64,000 bases of DNA from Hypericum androsaemum (lineage: Eukaryota > Streptophyta > Magnoliopsida > Malpighiales > Hypericaceae): contig OZ023188.1 of NCBI GenBank assembly GCA_963995505.1, positions 15,761,912-15,825,911 on the forward strand, given 5' to 3'. Made by a program: the position numbers and the translations under genes. A model generated the notes under the pieces. That model searched no databases. It saw nothing but the letters and a program-made list of their open reading frames with translations, and was not told the origin of the DNA. Below are positions 21,853 to 33,360 of the stretch, piece by piece (position 1 is the stretch's first letter; every line of letters begins with the position of its first letter).

Positions 21853-23184
21853 ATTTCTTATTATCTGTAGTTGAGAGGTTGGCTTGATTAGCTTTGAATC
21901 TTTTTGACCGGCAGAAAATGAAGAAAAGGGAACATTGGGATTTCGTTTTTATTTATATGCTAATTTTGTAATTTTATGACGATAATCTATTGGGATTGGT
22001 ATAATAAATTTAAAATCCGTTGTATTCTCATTAGTTGAAATCTAAAAGGTACTGAGTTCTCATTTGTTGTATATAGGCCTATGTTTGGTTATGTAATTGC
22101 ACGTGTTTCTAATCTAATAAATAATTCTCCAATTGTCTTAAGGTGTTAAAAGGGATGTTTTTAAAATCGAATCGGAATATGATCCGAAAATTTTCAATTT
22201 TCAAGTTCTCGGGCCACTCGTTTAGGCTGTTGGTTGGGCCGCGATTTTTTTTCTTTTAAATAAGTTCAATTTAATGACAAAATGCCAAATAAATTTAAAT
22301 ATTTACCAATTTTGGTATACAATTTATCCAAACAAATTCTTCAAATATTAATTTAACAAGTCTAGAAGCACATTAATTTAACAAGTCGAGCAGTGCGAGG
22401 CACTGGTATGACTTCGGCTGTGAGCAAATTAGGTTAAGAATGGAGATTTTAATTTTGCTCGGTAGAAGCTAGAAGTAGATTAGGTCGTTTTGTAACTTTT
22501 ATAAGCTTTTTTGGATATATTTTTTTTGTCATTTTCTGTTTTATTATTTTTTGTGGTCCATATTTTCTGTTCTATGTGAACCCATAGAACAAGATTGGTC
22601 CCGAGCAATGGTATGACTGGTCAAAATACGAGCCGGATCACAAATTTTAAAATATTTGTTAAAAGTATTTGGGTCGAATACGAAAAATTATTATTTTTAT
22701 AACTAAAAAATCGAAATAATGTGTTCAAGAATTTGTTGGTATGTGATATAAAATGTACAATTTTTGACATTTTACTCCTAATTACTTGACTTTATTTAAA
22801 AAAGTCTGTTGTAGTATTTTGAAAATATATTGCAACCGCGTGCAAATGAGTCAAACTCGTCAGATTCGATATTGAAATTATAAAGGCTATGATTTAATAA
22901 CGCTCGTACAACTGCAGGTACCTAGTCATCTTACTTAGATCACCACACGCACTTCCAATTTTCGTTGGCACCCACCAGAAAGATTCTTTTCCCTTCGTCC
23001 TGGTCTTTTCTTTTCCTTATTAGCTTCTTCTTTTTAGTTCCCATTGGTTTCGGGTGATTAGCCTTGATGATGATATGATAACACCCTGCGATTGCGATCG
23101 GGCAATTGTTTTACATCGGTTCAATCTCTCACGAGTATAACTACTAGCGTACAAAGTTCAGTTCATATTACCCGCTACTAGCTC
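21853..23184. other. Intergenic spacer between two P450 copies
   Basis: No gene. It contains the 3' flank of the 20 kb pseudogene and the promoter of the 23,245 gene start. It is duplicated at 30728-32312. Confidence 0.7.
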
Positions 23185-23192
23185 TATAAAAG
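23185..23192 (+). promoter_or_regulatory. TATA box of the 23,245 P450 start
   Basis: TATAAAAG lies 60 bp upstream of the ATG; the duplicated copy is at 32314-32321. Confidence 0.6.
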
Positions 23193-23244
23193 AGATCCCG
23201 ATTACTCAAAGCAATCAGAGAAAACACACCAAAGAAAAAGAAGA

Positions 23245-23320
23245 ATGGAAGACATAATCTTGATCCTCCTTTCCATCACAATTTCTCTTATGCTCGTATC
23301 TTCCTAATTCTCTTCCCATC
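23245..23320 (+). pseudogene. P450 gene start, cut off by a retrotransposon
   Basis: The ATG at 23245 reads MEDIILILLSITISLMLVSS and then a stop. It matches the start of the gene at 32374, with an internal deletion before TTCTCTTCCCATC. At 23321 the Tat-type LTR begins. The remainder of this gene is not found on the other side of the element, where a different P450 type resumes at 29594. Confidence 0.85.
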
Positions 23321-25437
23321 TGTTGCGGGAATAAGTGAACAAGTAATCCGAGATGGATCCGGAGTGGTTGTCTCAAGGTCGGTCTATACTATGCTAAAGC
23401 TAGAGCTAGGCTACAGGCTACGCTAGGCTACGGAAAGGAAAAGCAACAAGATAAGTAAAGTAGTTGTGTGTTGTGTTGTTGATGATGTCCTTCTTCGGCA
23501 CCCGAGCTCCTTTTATATAGCACGTCCTGACCTAGCTCCATCCTTCTCGTGCAAGAAATCCCGTCTCGAATGAATAATTTATTTTCAAATCAACCCGGCT
23601 TAGATTAGGAAAACATAAACTGTCTTCCTTAAATGAACAGATCCTGTCTTCGAATAGGAATATCTCGGTCGTACCGACCAAGCAACTATGACCCAAAATC
23701 TTATTCGAATCTCAGAAATTCTGGCTTTACTTAGGAAAATATAAGCCGCCTTGACCCTCTCAAACCTTCCATGCAAAAACTCGTCCTAAGCCCATCATCG
23801 CCCAAACAACTTTCCGCCTTTAAGGCCAAAACAAACTCAAAAAAGTCCAAACCTTCCGCCTATATAGACCAAATAGTCTTCCCGCCTATAAGCCTGAAAA
23901 AGCAGACCTTACCACCTTCAGGCCCTTGACTGCCCATAAATATTACCGCCTGGGATCCCGCTCATAAAGCCCAAGTATGCTCCCGTTCACCGACCGCGTG
24001 AGCCCTCTAAGCGGACTTCACCTTACCGTCGAGCCCCTAAACGAGCCTCCTTCTTCCGCCCACAGGCCCTAGGTGGCCCGTGCTTACCGCCCACGAGCCC
24101 AAATAGGCTTCCTACCGCCTGGGCGCCTTCTGCTTATACATTGAAGGCGGTATGCCTCCTCGTAACAGGCTAGATGACCTAATGGGCCACGCACTGGCGA
24201 GCCCGGGTCATCGTATACGAATCAACTCAGAGTATTAATTTCGTAATTCAATAATGCCCCCAAGTTGGCTTCTCACTTTAGGCTTCTCGCTTTAGGCTTC
24301 CTGCCTTAGGCTTCTTGCTCGGCCTCTCACTCGGCTTCTCGCCTTAGGCTTCCCGTGTTGACTCACGAACCGAAGTGTCCAACCCAGACATATCGACCTC
24401 ACGTACCGAAGTGCCCAACCCGGACATATCACTTCGAGGGTAAAGGCGTCCAACCCGGGCTCCCACCTCAAAGGTCAAAGTGATCATCCAAGCTCCCACC
24501 TTGTAGGTAAAAGCGTACGTCCGGGTTCCCGCCTTGTAGATGAAAGCGTACATCCATGTTTTTTCTTTGACCTGTATTTTTTACCTGCTTCCGCCCTGAA
24601 TTCGAAGATATCATAAACTACAAAGTCATAGATCTATGTTTTGGCTTCACACAGTAACTTGAATCGTCTCAATCCGAGCTTCAAATAGAAAGTTATGAGT
24701 ATTTTACTGAGGAGTATCACCCAGGCAGGCGGGAAGTGGACAGAACCGGGCTCCCGCCTTGGTCTTGGAAGTGAGATGCAGACCAAAGAGGGAAGCGGAT
24801 CGAACTGGTCTGGAGTGGAATTAGTTTGAAGTAGACTTTTGACCACCTTCCGCTTCGAATCAGAAAAAGTTATAAACTACAAAGTTGTAAATCATTGTCT
24901 TGCCTTTCCATATCCGAAAGAATCAGCTCAATCTGATGTCCGAGTCAAAATCTACTACTGAGCTACCAAAGTCTGTCAGAACTCATCGAGCAAGCTAACA
25001 CCTGGACTTGACATTTTGTTTAGACCCGCTTCTGACCTGAATTAGGCAAGGCTCTTTAAAACGAAGTTATAGATACATATCTCGCCTTTTTATAGCTTGA
25101 AGAATCTCCTTATTCTAACCTACGAGTCCAAAGTAATGGCCAATTTACTATGGAAGAACATTGTCATCCAAGAAACAAGCCCAAGCGAATCAAGGACAAT
25201 ACAACAAAGCGGTCTATTGTCACCGATTTCGACCAAGTAAGACCATCATTAGACTCAATGGAGGAGAGACCATCGACAATCTCTTCCAACTCAAAACCGA
25301 AAGTGATCGCTTTGAAATTATACCGCCCATCGGTCACTTTGAGACCACATCGGTCACCGGTCACCCGGTCACTTTGAGATCACACCGGATACCTCAAAAT
25401 ATGTTAACAGTGCCGAGATTATTTTTGTACCTCAACA
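23321..25437 (-). repeat. 3' LTR of the Tat-type element
   Basis: Runs TGTTGCGGGAATAAG to GTACCTCAACA on the + strand. It carries the same tandem modules as the solo LTR (AAGCGTACGTCCGGGTTCCC, CCAACCCGGACATATC). It has a shorter GC-rich TACCGCC/GGCGGTA section than the 5' LTR, which contains extra copies of a GGCCCGTGCTTACCGCCC unit around 28990-29080. Confidence 0.85.
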
Positions 25438-25799
25438 ATTCTCCCTGCAAATTAACGCTTCAGTACGACCAGGTGAGAAGCGTTGACGTGGTCCTTCATC
25501 TCTAGCTCGGCATCCTTCAGCTAACTCAGAATGAAGATGAGCAACTTGAAGAGGTCTAGGCCGTCTTTTCGAGGACATACCCGGCTGACTTATAGGGTGA
25601 CAAAGTAGAAACCTCTGATCACCTTGTCACCTCACTTATTGCTTCATTCTCCATAAGTAAGGGGGAATACTTGGCCTCCGGGTGTGGCACTAATCGGTCG
25701 TTGGGTTGAAAGGATGTTTCGCTCGACTAAACTCGCACACCAGGCAAACCTGCCATCTACGTTACTCCATACCACCCTTATTGGTATTATGGTCCCGTC

Positions 25800-28043
25800 G
25801 TAGAAGGCCGCCTTTATAGTTATGATCATGCTGGTCCGGTCGACCTACTTCTTCTCTTTATCAAGGTCCCTTATGAACAATTGGAGAAGCACATTCATTA
25901 CCCCCGCGTTGTCTACTAAGACTCTTTTGATCGACTTTGCAAAAATGTGAGCCGTGGTGTGGAGAGACTTGAGATGTTTCCCATCATCTGCGTAGGCGTC
26001 ACAATGATGACATTGCCACTAAAGTTCTCCACCAAAGGTGAGGCCAATGGCTTCTCTACCACCTGAAGCTTATTGGGATCTTCTTTGATCACGTCACCCC
26101 TAAAGCGGCTTGGTTGATTGGGTTCCGTTGCGGGACTACCTGGCGTCATATTGATTGCCAGCTTACTTGAGAAGTTTCTAAACTTGACGTACCTTATATC
26201 AAGGTCGACCGAGTCCTCCTTGCTCTTACGATCGGTCCTGTCCTGCTGAGGGTAATCCTTCTTTGGGTGGATCTCGCTACTCACCTTAGGTACCCACTTG
26301 CGGATCAGCTTCCCATGTAGGTCAGCGGGTGCCTTAGGTCGAACCTCTCTAGTATGCTTGAGGTCCTTTCCCTTCTTTGCCTTATCAGCTTCGACCTCCT
26401 TGGCCCAGCCTCGAGTCAGGACCGATCGGTGTTCAATGTGTGGGCGAGCTAGGAGCACCTTCTGTTTCTCCAGCTGGACCCTTTCCTCCGCGAGTTGCCT
26501 TTCGAGGTCTTTAATGGCTTGCTTTTATTTTTGGACCTTCCTCTCAAGACGACGTCTCTGGGTCTTAGTCAGGACGTCTCGCATTGGTGGATCATGGGTG
26601 ACCCTCTTATCTCCAAGCCGATTAAAGGTATACCAGCATGGGTTGGATCCGTCTTGAAGGTCCATCTTGATATGAGGATGATTGATCCTCCACGTCTCAT
26701 TGGCTTCCCTAGGATGGTAAGACTTCAGAGTCTTTGGGATGCCACTATCGGGTGGCCATCCTTGCCCCCCCTCCCTCGAGTCTTGCTCCTCGGGTATTAA
26801 GGTTGGCCTTCCTCTGCTTGGGATGATCGGCTCCCCTCGTACGAAAGGAGTTTCGAGCCTTGTTATTACTAGGCGGTCTTCCTTGCCCCCCGAGTCTTGC
26901 CGTCTGGGTTTTAGGATAAGCCTTTGCTTTCTTAGGGTCCGACCATCCTTGTCTCTCGAGTCTTGCCCTACGGGCCTTAGGATAAGCCTTTGTTGTCTTA
27001 GGGTCCAGCCGTCCTTACCCCCCGAGCCTTTCCCTCTAGGTTTTGGGGTCGGCCTTTGTTGACTTTGGCCTCTCTCCTTTTTGGCTTCGTTGGATGCCGA
27101 CCATAGCAACAGAAATACTTGTGTGGGGGTCGATTGCCGGTTGACTCCTGAGACATTGATGTGAAGCCAAACCCTTGGATTGAGAGGGTTCATGTTGTCC
27201 TTCCGTCCCTTGTTATTGGGTAGATTTGAACGCCAGTTGATGGTAGGCGTCATCCTCATCGAGCTCTTCTTTTCGTTTGACATCATCCTCCTCATCGAGC
27301 TCATCATCGTTGTCAAGCTTTTTCAGTCAGTTGATGTCATCCTTATTGAGCTCTCTTTGTCGGTTGACATCATCCTCATCGAGTTCTCCTTGTCGGTTGA
27401 CGTCATCCTCATCGAGCTCATCATCCTCATCAAGCTCTTCTTGTCGGTTGACGTCGTCCTCATCGAGCTCATCAAGCTCTTCTTGTCGGTTGACGGGATG
27501 GCTGTTGTCCTCCTTGTCTAGGTCAATCCGCGCTTGATGCATCACTTGGGGGGTCGGGGTAAGATTGGAAATCTTTAAGTCGAACAAAGAATTCATGCAG
27601 ACATCCCTCCTTTTGAAAGAGCTTTGTTCGGCCGAGACCTTAGATGGATATGACCAGTCTTGGGTCAGGGCCGGTTGGTACCAGCTCGATTCCACTTGGA
27701 GATTGCTAGCCCCCGTCCTTGTGGACTCATATTGTCCCGAGTAGTTCACTCCATGTGTTCTCATCGCCATGTAAGGAGTTGTTTGGTACGGGAGATATAT
27801 AGGAGTTCCGGGCATTAGACCATAGCCGAACACACCCGGTGATGGCGGAGTCGCAGTGAAATGTATATGTGCAAAGGCCGGTTGGACGGGTACAGCTAGT
27901 CTGGCAGATACGCTCATCCATTGGTGTTGATTGATTACCCTACGTGAGGATGCCTTATAGTGCCAACAAGACTCCTCGTAGAGCTTCCGAGCACGGAAAG
28001 CGACATATATCTCCATTGGGATGACGGGCGTATAGAACTCCAT
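25800..28043 (-). pseudogene. Gag/protease-like coding remnant of the Tat-type element
   Basis: Three minus-strand frames follow one another. 28043-27327 has an ordinary N-terminal part and then an acidic tail of repeated NRQEELDEDD. 27316-26525 is basic, with repeats of GGKDGWTLRQQRLIL type, then RVTHDPPMRDVLTKTQRRRL. After one TAA, the same frame resumes at about 26522 with KQAIKDLERQLAEERVQLEK (coiled coil) and ends at 25916. A further shift leads to VDNAGVMNVLLQLFI near 25900, which looks like an aspartic protease active-site region with the DTG/DSG triad decayed. At least two frameshifts and one stop; no product expected. Identification as gag/protease is moderate. Confidence 0.6.
27240..27500 (-). 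repeat. Acidic-codon tandem repeat
   Basis: A degenerate repeat of about 36-48 bp (GTCGGTTGACGTCGTCCTCA plus ATCGAGCTC on the + strand) encodes the NRQEELDEDD array on the minus strand. The + strand poly-Ser/Leu frames here are shadows of it. Confidence 0.75.
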
Positions 28044-28220
28044 CGGCGTGACATTTGTCTCAGCCGACTCTTTCGAGAAAGCTGAGGTAGATGAATCCCA
28101 CCTCCATGCATACGACTGGGAACCAGAAGGTATTGACTACTTGTAAGGAACTGGAGCAACAAAGTAATTGGTCATCTTGGCCGGCAAAAGTTAGACTCCC
28201 TTATCAGACGCCCTCCTTAA

Positions 28221-28238
28221 TCCCACCGAGCGTGCCAA
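28221..28238 (-). other. Retroelement primer-binding region
   Basis: TTGGCACGCTCGGTGGGA lies five bases inside the 5' LTR end. This motif marks the start of the internal region in plant Tat-lineage elements and supports the lineage assignment in the absence of a polymerase. Confidence 0.6.
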
Positions 28239-28243
28239 AAAAC

Positions 28244-29593
28244 TGTTGCGGGAATAAGTGAACAAGTAACCCGAGACAGATCTGAAGTGGTCGTTCCAAG
28301 GTCGGTCGATACTATGCTAAAGCTAGAGCTAGGCTACGGGCTACGCTATGCTACAGAAAGAAAAAGCAACAAGATAAGTAAAGTAGTTGTGTGTTGTGTT
28401 GTTGATGATGTCCTTCTTCGGCACCCGAGCTCCCTTTATATAGCACGTCCTGACCTAGCTCCATCCTTCCCGTGCAAGAAATCCCATCTCGAATGAATAT
28501 TTTGTTTCCAAATTAACCTGGCTTAGATTAGGAAAACCTAAACTATTTTTCTTAAACGAACAGATCCCGTCTCCGAATAGGAATATCCCGGTCGTACCGA
28601 CCAAGCAACTGTGACCCAAATTCTTATTCGAATCTCAGAAATTCTGGCTTTACTTAGGAAAATATAAGCCGTCTTGACCCTCTCGAACCTCCCATGCAAA
28701 AACTCGTCTTAATCCCGTCATCGCCCAAATAACTTTCCGCATTTAGGGCCAAAATAACTCAAAAAGCCCAAACCTTCTACCTATATAGACCAAATAGTCT
28801 TCCCGCCTATAAGCCCAGAAAAGCTGACCTTACTGCCTTCAGGCCCTTGACTGCCCATAAATATTACCGCCCGGGCTCCCGCTCATAAAGCCCGAGTAAG
28901 CTCCCGTTCACCGACCGCGTGAGCCCTCTAAGCAGACTTCACCTTACCGCACGAGCCCCTAAACAGGCCTTCTTCTTCTGCCTGCAGGCCCTAGGCGGCC
29001 CGTGCCTACCGTCCTACAGGCTCTAGGCGGCCCGAGCTTACCACCCATGAGTCCTAAGCGGCCCGTGCTTACCGCCCACGAGCCCAAATAGGCTTCCTAC
29101 AGCCCGGGCGCCTTCCGCTTACACATTAAAGGCGGTATGCCTCCTCGTAACAAGCTAGATGACCTAATGGGCCACGCACCGACGAGCCCGGGTCACCGTA
29201 TACGAATCAACTCGGAGTATTAATTTCGTAATTCAATAATGCCCCCAAGTTGGGTTCTCACCTTAGGCTTCTCGCTTTAGGCTTCTTGCTCGGTCTCTCG
29301 CTCGGCTTCTCATCTTAGGCTTCCCGCGTTGACTCACGGACCGAAGTGTCCAACCCGGACATATCGACCTCACGTACCGAAGTGCCCAACCCGGACATAT
29401 CACTTCGAGGGCGAAGCCATCCAACCCGGGCTCCCACCTCAAAGGTCAAAGTGACCATCCAAGCTCCCACCTTGTAGGTCAAAGCGTACGTCCGGGTTCC
29501 CGCCTTGTAGATGAAAGCGTACATCTAGGTCCCGCCTTGACCTGAATTTTTGACCTACTTTCGCCCCGAATCCGAAGACATCACAAACTACAA
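28244..29593 (-). repeat. 5' LTR of the Tat-type element, truncated
   Basis: Begins CTGTTGCGGGAATAAG like the 3' LTR and follows it to about position 24620 of that copy, then stops at CAAACTACAA before P450 sequence. About 800 bp of the outer LTR end is missing. It includes an expanded run of GGCGGCCCGTGCTTACC-type units. Confidence 0.85.
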
Positions 29594-30727
29594 TTGCTGA
29601 GGAAGATGTCGCGTGGGTCCCGACAGGGCTTCGCCAAGGTGGAGATGAAGTCGGTGCTGTCGGAGTTGACGTTCAACGTGATCATGAGAATGGTCGCGGG
29701 GAAGAGGTACTACGGCGAGGACAAAGCGACCGACAAGGAGGAGGCGAGGGAGTTCAAGAATCTCATCTTTGAGATAACTAGCGCAGGATTAGAGAACGTG
29801 GAGGATTTCGTGCCGGTTTTGAAGTGGCTCAGTGGGGGTAAGTTCGAGGAGAGAGTGAAGTCGCTTGGCGAGAGAATGGACGAGTTCTTGCAAGGGTTAG
29901 TTAACGAGCACCGCAACAAGGAGGAGCGTAAAGAGTATGCTACTAATCGTACGATGATTGATCATTTGCTGTCCTTGCAAGAGACTGAACCGGAGTATTA
30001 CATTGATGTAATTATCAAGGGGCTTATTGTGGTTAGCAACTCATGTCCTTTTAATTATTATATCATTAATTACGAGTACGTTTAATTTGTTTACTCATTC
30101 TTTATGGATTATGTGCATAGATAATGATTCTAGCGGGGACAGATACATCCGCGGTAACAATGGAATGGGCAATGTCCAACCTGGTCAACCACCCAGATGT
30201 CTTGAACAAGGCTAAAGAAGAACTAGACACTCATATCGGACAAGAGCCGCTTATCAAGGAAACTGATCTTTCCTATCTTTATTATCTCCGGAACGTTATA
30301 TCAGAGACATTGCGACTGTACCCGGCAGTCCCTTTGCTTCTACCACACTATTCCTCCGATGATTGTACCATTGGTGGGTTCGATGTACCTTGTGATACGA
30401 TGGTGTTAATCAATGCGTGGGCTATCCATAGGGACCCTACGCTCTGGGAGGAGCCAGAGAGTTTCATGCCTGAGAGATTTGACAGCGAGGAGAAGGATGG
30501 CCATAGGATGATGCCGTTCGGGTTGGGCCGAAGGGCTTGTCCAGGGTCGGGTTTGGCCCAACGCGTTATGGGATTAACCTTGGGGACCCTAATCCAGTGC
30601 TTTGATTGGAAGAGAATTGGTAGATATGGGGGAAGGTATGGGCAACACCATGCCCAAAGCCCAGCCGTTGGAAGTCATGTGTAAAGCTCGTGGTATCGTG
30701 GATAATGTTCTAGCTGAAGTTGTCTAG
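29594..30727 (+). pseudogene. CYP81-type P450, 5'-truncated and frameshifted
   Basis: Starts in mid exon 1 (LLRKMSRGSRQGFAKVEMKS). Exon 1 ends at 30031, intron 30032-30120, exon 2 from 30121 ([10 protein letters not shown]). Keeps ETLR, the [10 protein letters not shown] region that is shortened in the 20 kb copy, and [10 protein letters not shown]. An 11-bp deletion near 30619 (after KRIG) shifts the frame, giving an early end at 30684; the ancestral stop is at 30725-30727. Nearly identical to 20731-21852. Loss of the first about 145 codons and the frameshift make it dead. Confidence 0.88.
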
Positions 30728-32312
30728 ATTACTTATTATCTGAGAGCTTGACTTGATTTGCTTTGTATATTTTTAACCGGCAGAAAATGAAGAAAGATTA
30801 GATCTGACCGGCAAAAAAATGAAAAGAACATTGGTGTACCATTTCCTTTTTATTTATATGCCAATTTTGTAATTTAATGAAAATATTCTTGAATAAAATT
30901 TGGCATATGGGGATTGGTATAATAAATTTAAGATCACTTGTATTCTCATTAGTTGAAATCTATCCCTTCAAGATATCTGATAAAATTGAAACAATGCAAA
31001 AAAATTAGCATAGCCTATATGCAAAGATGACACGCACAAATCGAAAAATCTTCATTATTTGAAACCTAAATGGTATCAAGTTCCCATTAGTTGTATATAG
31101 GCCATTCTTTGGTTATGTAATTGCACATGTGTTTTTAACCTAATAAATAATTCTCCAATTGTGACAAGGTGTTGAAAGGGATGTTTTTAAAATCGAGCCA
31201 GAATGTGACTTGAAAATTTTAATTTTTAATTTTTCACTTTTCTCGGTCCACTCGTTCAGGCTGCTGGCCAGACCGAAATTTTTTATATATTAATAATTAT
31301 TAAATAAATTGAAATAAGATTAATTTAACATAAAAATGATAAAATGTCAAATAAGTTTAAATATTTACCAATTTTGGTCTATAATTTATCCAAACAAAAT
31401 CTTCAAATATTAATTTAACAAGTGTAGAAGCACGTTAATTTAACAAGTTGAGCAGCGCGAGGTAGTGGTATCACTTTGGCTCTGAACAAATTAGTTTAAG
31501 GATGGAAATTTTAATTTTGCTCGATAGAAACTAGAAGTAGATTAGATCGTTTTGTAACTTTTTGTAAGCTTTTCTGTATATAATTTTTTGTCGTTTTCCA
31601 TTTTGTTATTTTCTATGGTCCATATTTTTTGTTCTGTGTGAACCGATTTATCCGGAGGTGATCAACCAGACAGTCTGACTAGATTTTGGGTGATTCAACT
31701 GCACTCTAGTTCTTAATAAAAAAGTATAACGGGATTGGTCCCGAACAGAGATTCGATTGGCCAAACTGTCAGTCGGATCACGATTTTTAAAACATTGGTT
31801 AAAAGTGCTTGGGTCGGATACGAAAATTTATAATTTCTATATAAGTAAAAAACGAAATATTGTGCTCAAGAATTTGTTGTTATGTGATATAAAACGAACA
31901 AATTTTGACATTTTGCTCCTAATTACTTGACTTAATTTTAAAAAGTCGGTTGTAGTATTTTGAAAATACATTGCAGCGGCGTGCAAATGAGTCAAACTAG
32001 TCAGATTCGATATTGAAATTATAACGGCTATGATTTAATAACGCTCGTACCTAGTCATCTTACTTAGATCACCACGCGCACTTCCAATTTCCGTTGGCAC
32101 CCACAAGAAAGATTCCTTTCCTTTCGTCCTGGTCTTTTCTTTTCCTTATTAGCTTCTTCTTTTTAGTTCCCATTAGTTTCGGGTGATTGGCCTCGATGAT
32201 GATATGATAACACCTTGCGATTGCGATTGGGCAATTGCCTTACTTCGGTTCGATCTCTCACGAGTATAACTACTACCGTACAAAGTTCAGTTCATATTAC
32301 CCGCTACTAGCT
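30728..32312. other. Intergenic spacer between P450 copies
   Basis: No gene. AT-rich, duplicated from 21853-23184. It ends in the promoter of the gene at 32374. Confidence 0.7.
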
Positions 32313-32321
32313 CTATAAAAG
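32313..32321 (+). promoter_or_regulatory. TATA box of the 32,374 P450
   Basis: CTATAAAAG, 53-61 bp upstream of the ATG, identical to the copy at 23184-23192. Confidence 0.6.
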
Positions 32322-33360
32322 AGATCCCAATTACTCAAAGCAACAAGAGAAAACACACCAAAGAAAAAGAAGAATGGAAGACATAATCTTGATCCTCCTT
32401 TCCATCCCAATTTCTCTTCTCCTCGTTATCTTCCTAGCTTACAAAGTACACTACCACTTTAACTCAATCAACCAAAAGAACTTGCCTCCAAGCCCACCTA
32501 ATTCTCTACCCATCATAGGTCACTTCTATATCCTATCCCAACCAATCCACCGTTGCCTCCGCGACCTCTCCAACAAGTACGGCCCAGTTTTCTCCCTCAA
32601 GTTGGGCACTCAGCTGGCCGTCATCGTCACCTCGTCGTCGGCCGCCGAGGAATGCTTCACGAAGAACGACGTCGTCCTGGCCAACGGCCCCGAAACGCTA
32701 ATGGGGAAGTACGTGGGCTACAACCACACCACCCTGATGGCTGCCCCTTATGGTGATATTTGGCGCAACAAACGGAAACTCTCCAACGATCTTGTCTTAT
32801 CGGCGTCGAAGCTAAACTCCTCTCTAAACACGAGAAAGGACGAGATCGAGCGGGTTCTGACATGTCTGTCCCGGAACACACGCTTCGGGTTCGCCAAAGT
32901 GGAGATGAAGTCCTTGTTCAGGGACTTTTCGTTTAAGGAGTTAACGAGGATGGTCGCGGGGAATCGGTCCTACGAAAATGGCGCCAGTGAGTTCAAGGAG
33001 TTAACCCATGAGGTTTTCAAGTACGCTGGAGCCTTTAACCCCGCGGATTTCGTGCTCTTCTTGGATTTGGTTACCTTTGGGAGCTTCACGAAGAAGATGA
33101 AGTGGCTTGGTTCGGTAACCGATATGTTTATGCAGTGTTTAATTGACGAGAATCGGAATAAGAAGGCCGGTGATTCGGAGAGTAGAAATACAATGGTTGA
33201 CCATCTTCTTTCTCTGCAAAGATCGGAACCGGACTACTACACGGACGATTTCATTAAAGGGCTCGCAATGGTAAGTCATAAATGCATATACGTTTTTACC
33301 ACTTGAATTAGTTCTCGGAATGATAGATATTGTTGTAACTCTTGACATTTTTTGCAGTAG

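Larger units (their letters stand above)
20731..23260 (+). repeat. Segmental duplication, copy 1
   Basis: From within exon 1 of the P450 (TTGCTGAGGAAGATGTCGCG) through exon 2, the 3' flank and the promoter and first codons of the next P450, this block matches 29594-32390 in order and orientation. Exon parts are nearly identical; the flank differs by small indels. The unit therefore contained two neighbouring P450 genes of different types. Confidence 0.9.
23321..29593 (-). mobile_element. Tat-type Ty3/gypsy element, non-autonomous, 5' LTR truncated
   Basis: 3' LTR 23321-25437 (2,117 bp), internal region about 25438-28243, 5' LTR 28244-29593 (only about 1,350 bp). Reading the minus strand, the 5' LTR is followed by TTGGCACGCTCGGTGGGA (complement of 28221-28238), the primer-site region typical of plant Tat/Ogre-like elements. 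A purine-rich tract (GCAGGGAGAAT) precedes the 3' LTR. The internal 2.8 kb has gag/protease-like remnants but no reverse transcriptase, RNase H or integrase. The 5' LTR ends inside itself at 29593, joined to P450 exon sequence: a deletion removed its outer part. A solo LTR of the family is at 4893-7159. Confidence 0.88.
29594..32390 (+). repeat. Segmental duplication, copy 2
   Basis: Copy of 20731-23260 in the same orientation, ending in the first codons of the P450 at 32374. Differences in the spacer include an extra about 100-bp stretch around 30960-31060 and another around 31640-31740. Confidence 0.9.

Noticed and set aside
27180..27537. Plus-strand Ser/Leu-rich frames
   Set aside because: They are the complement of the acidic repeat array coded on the minus strand.
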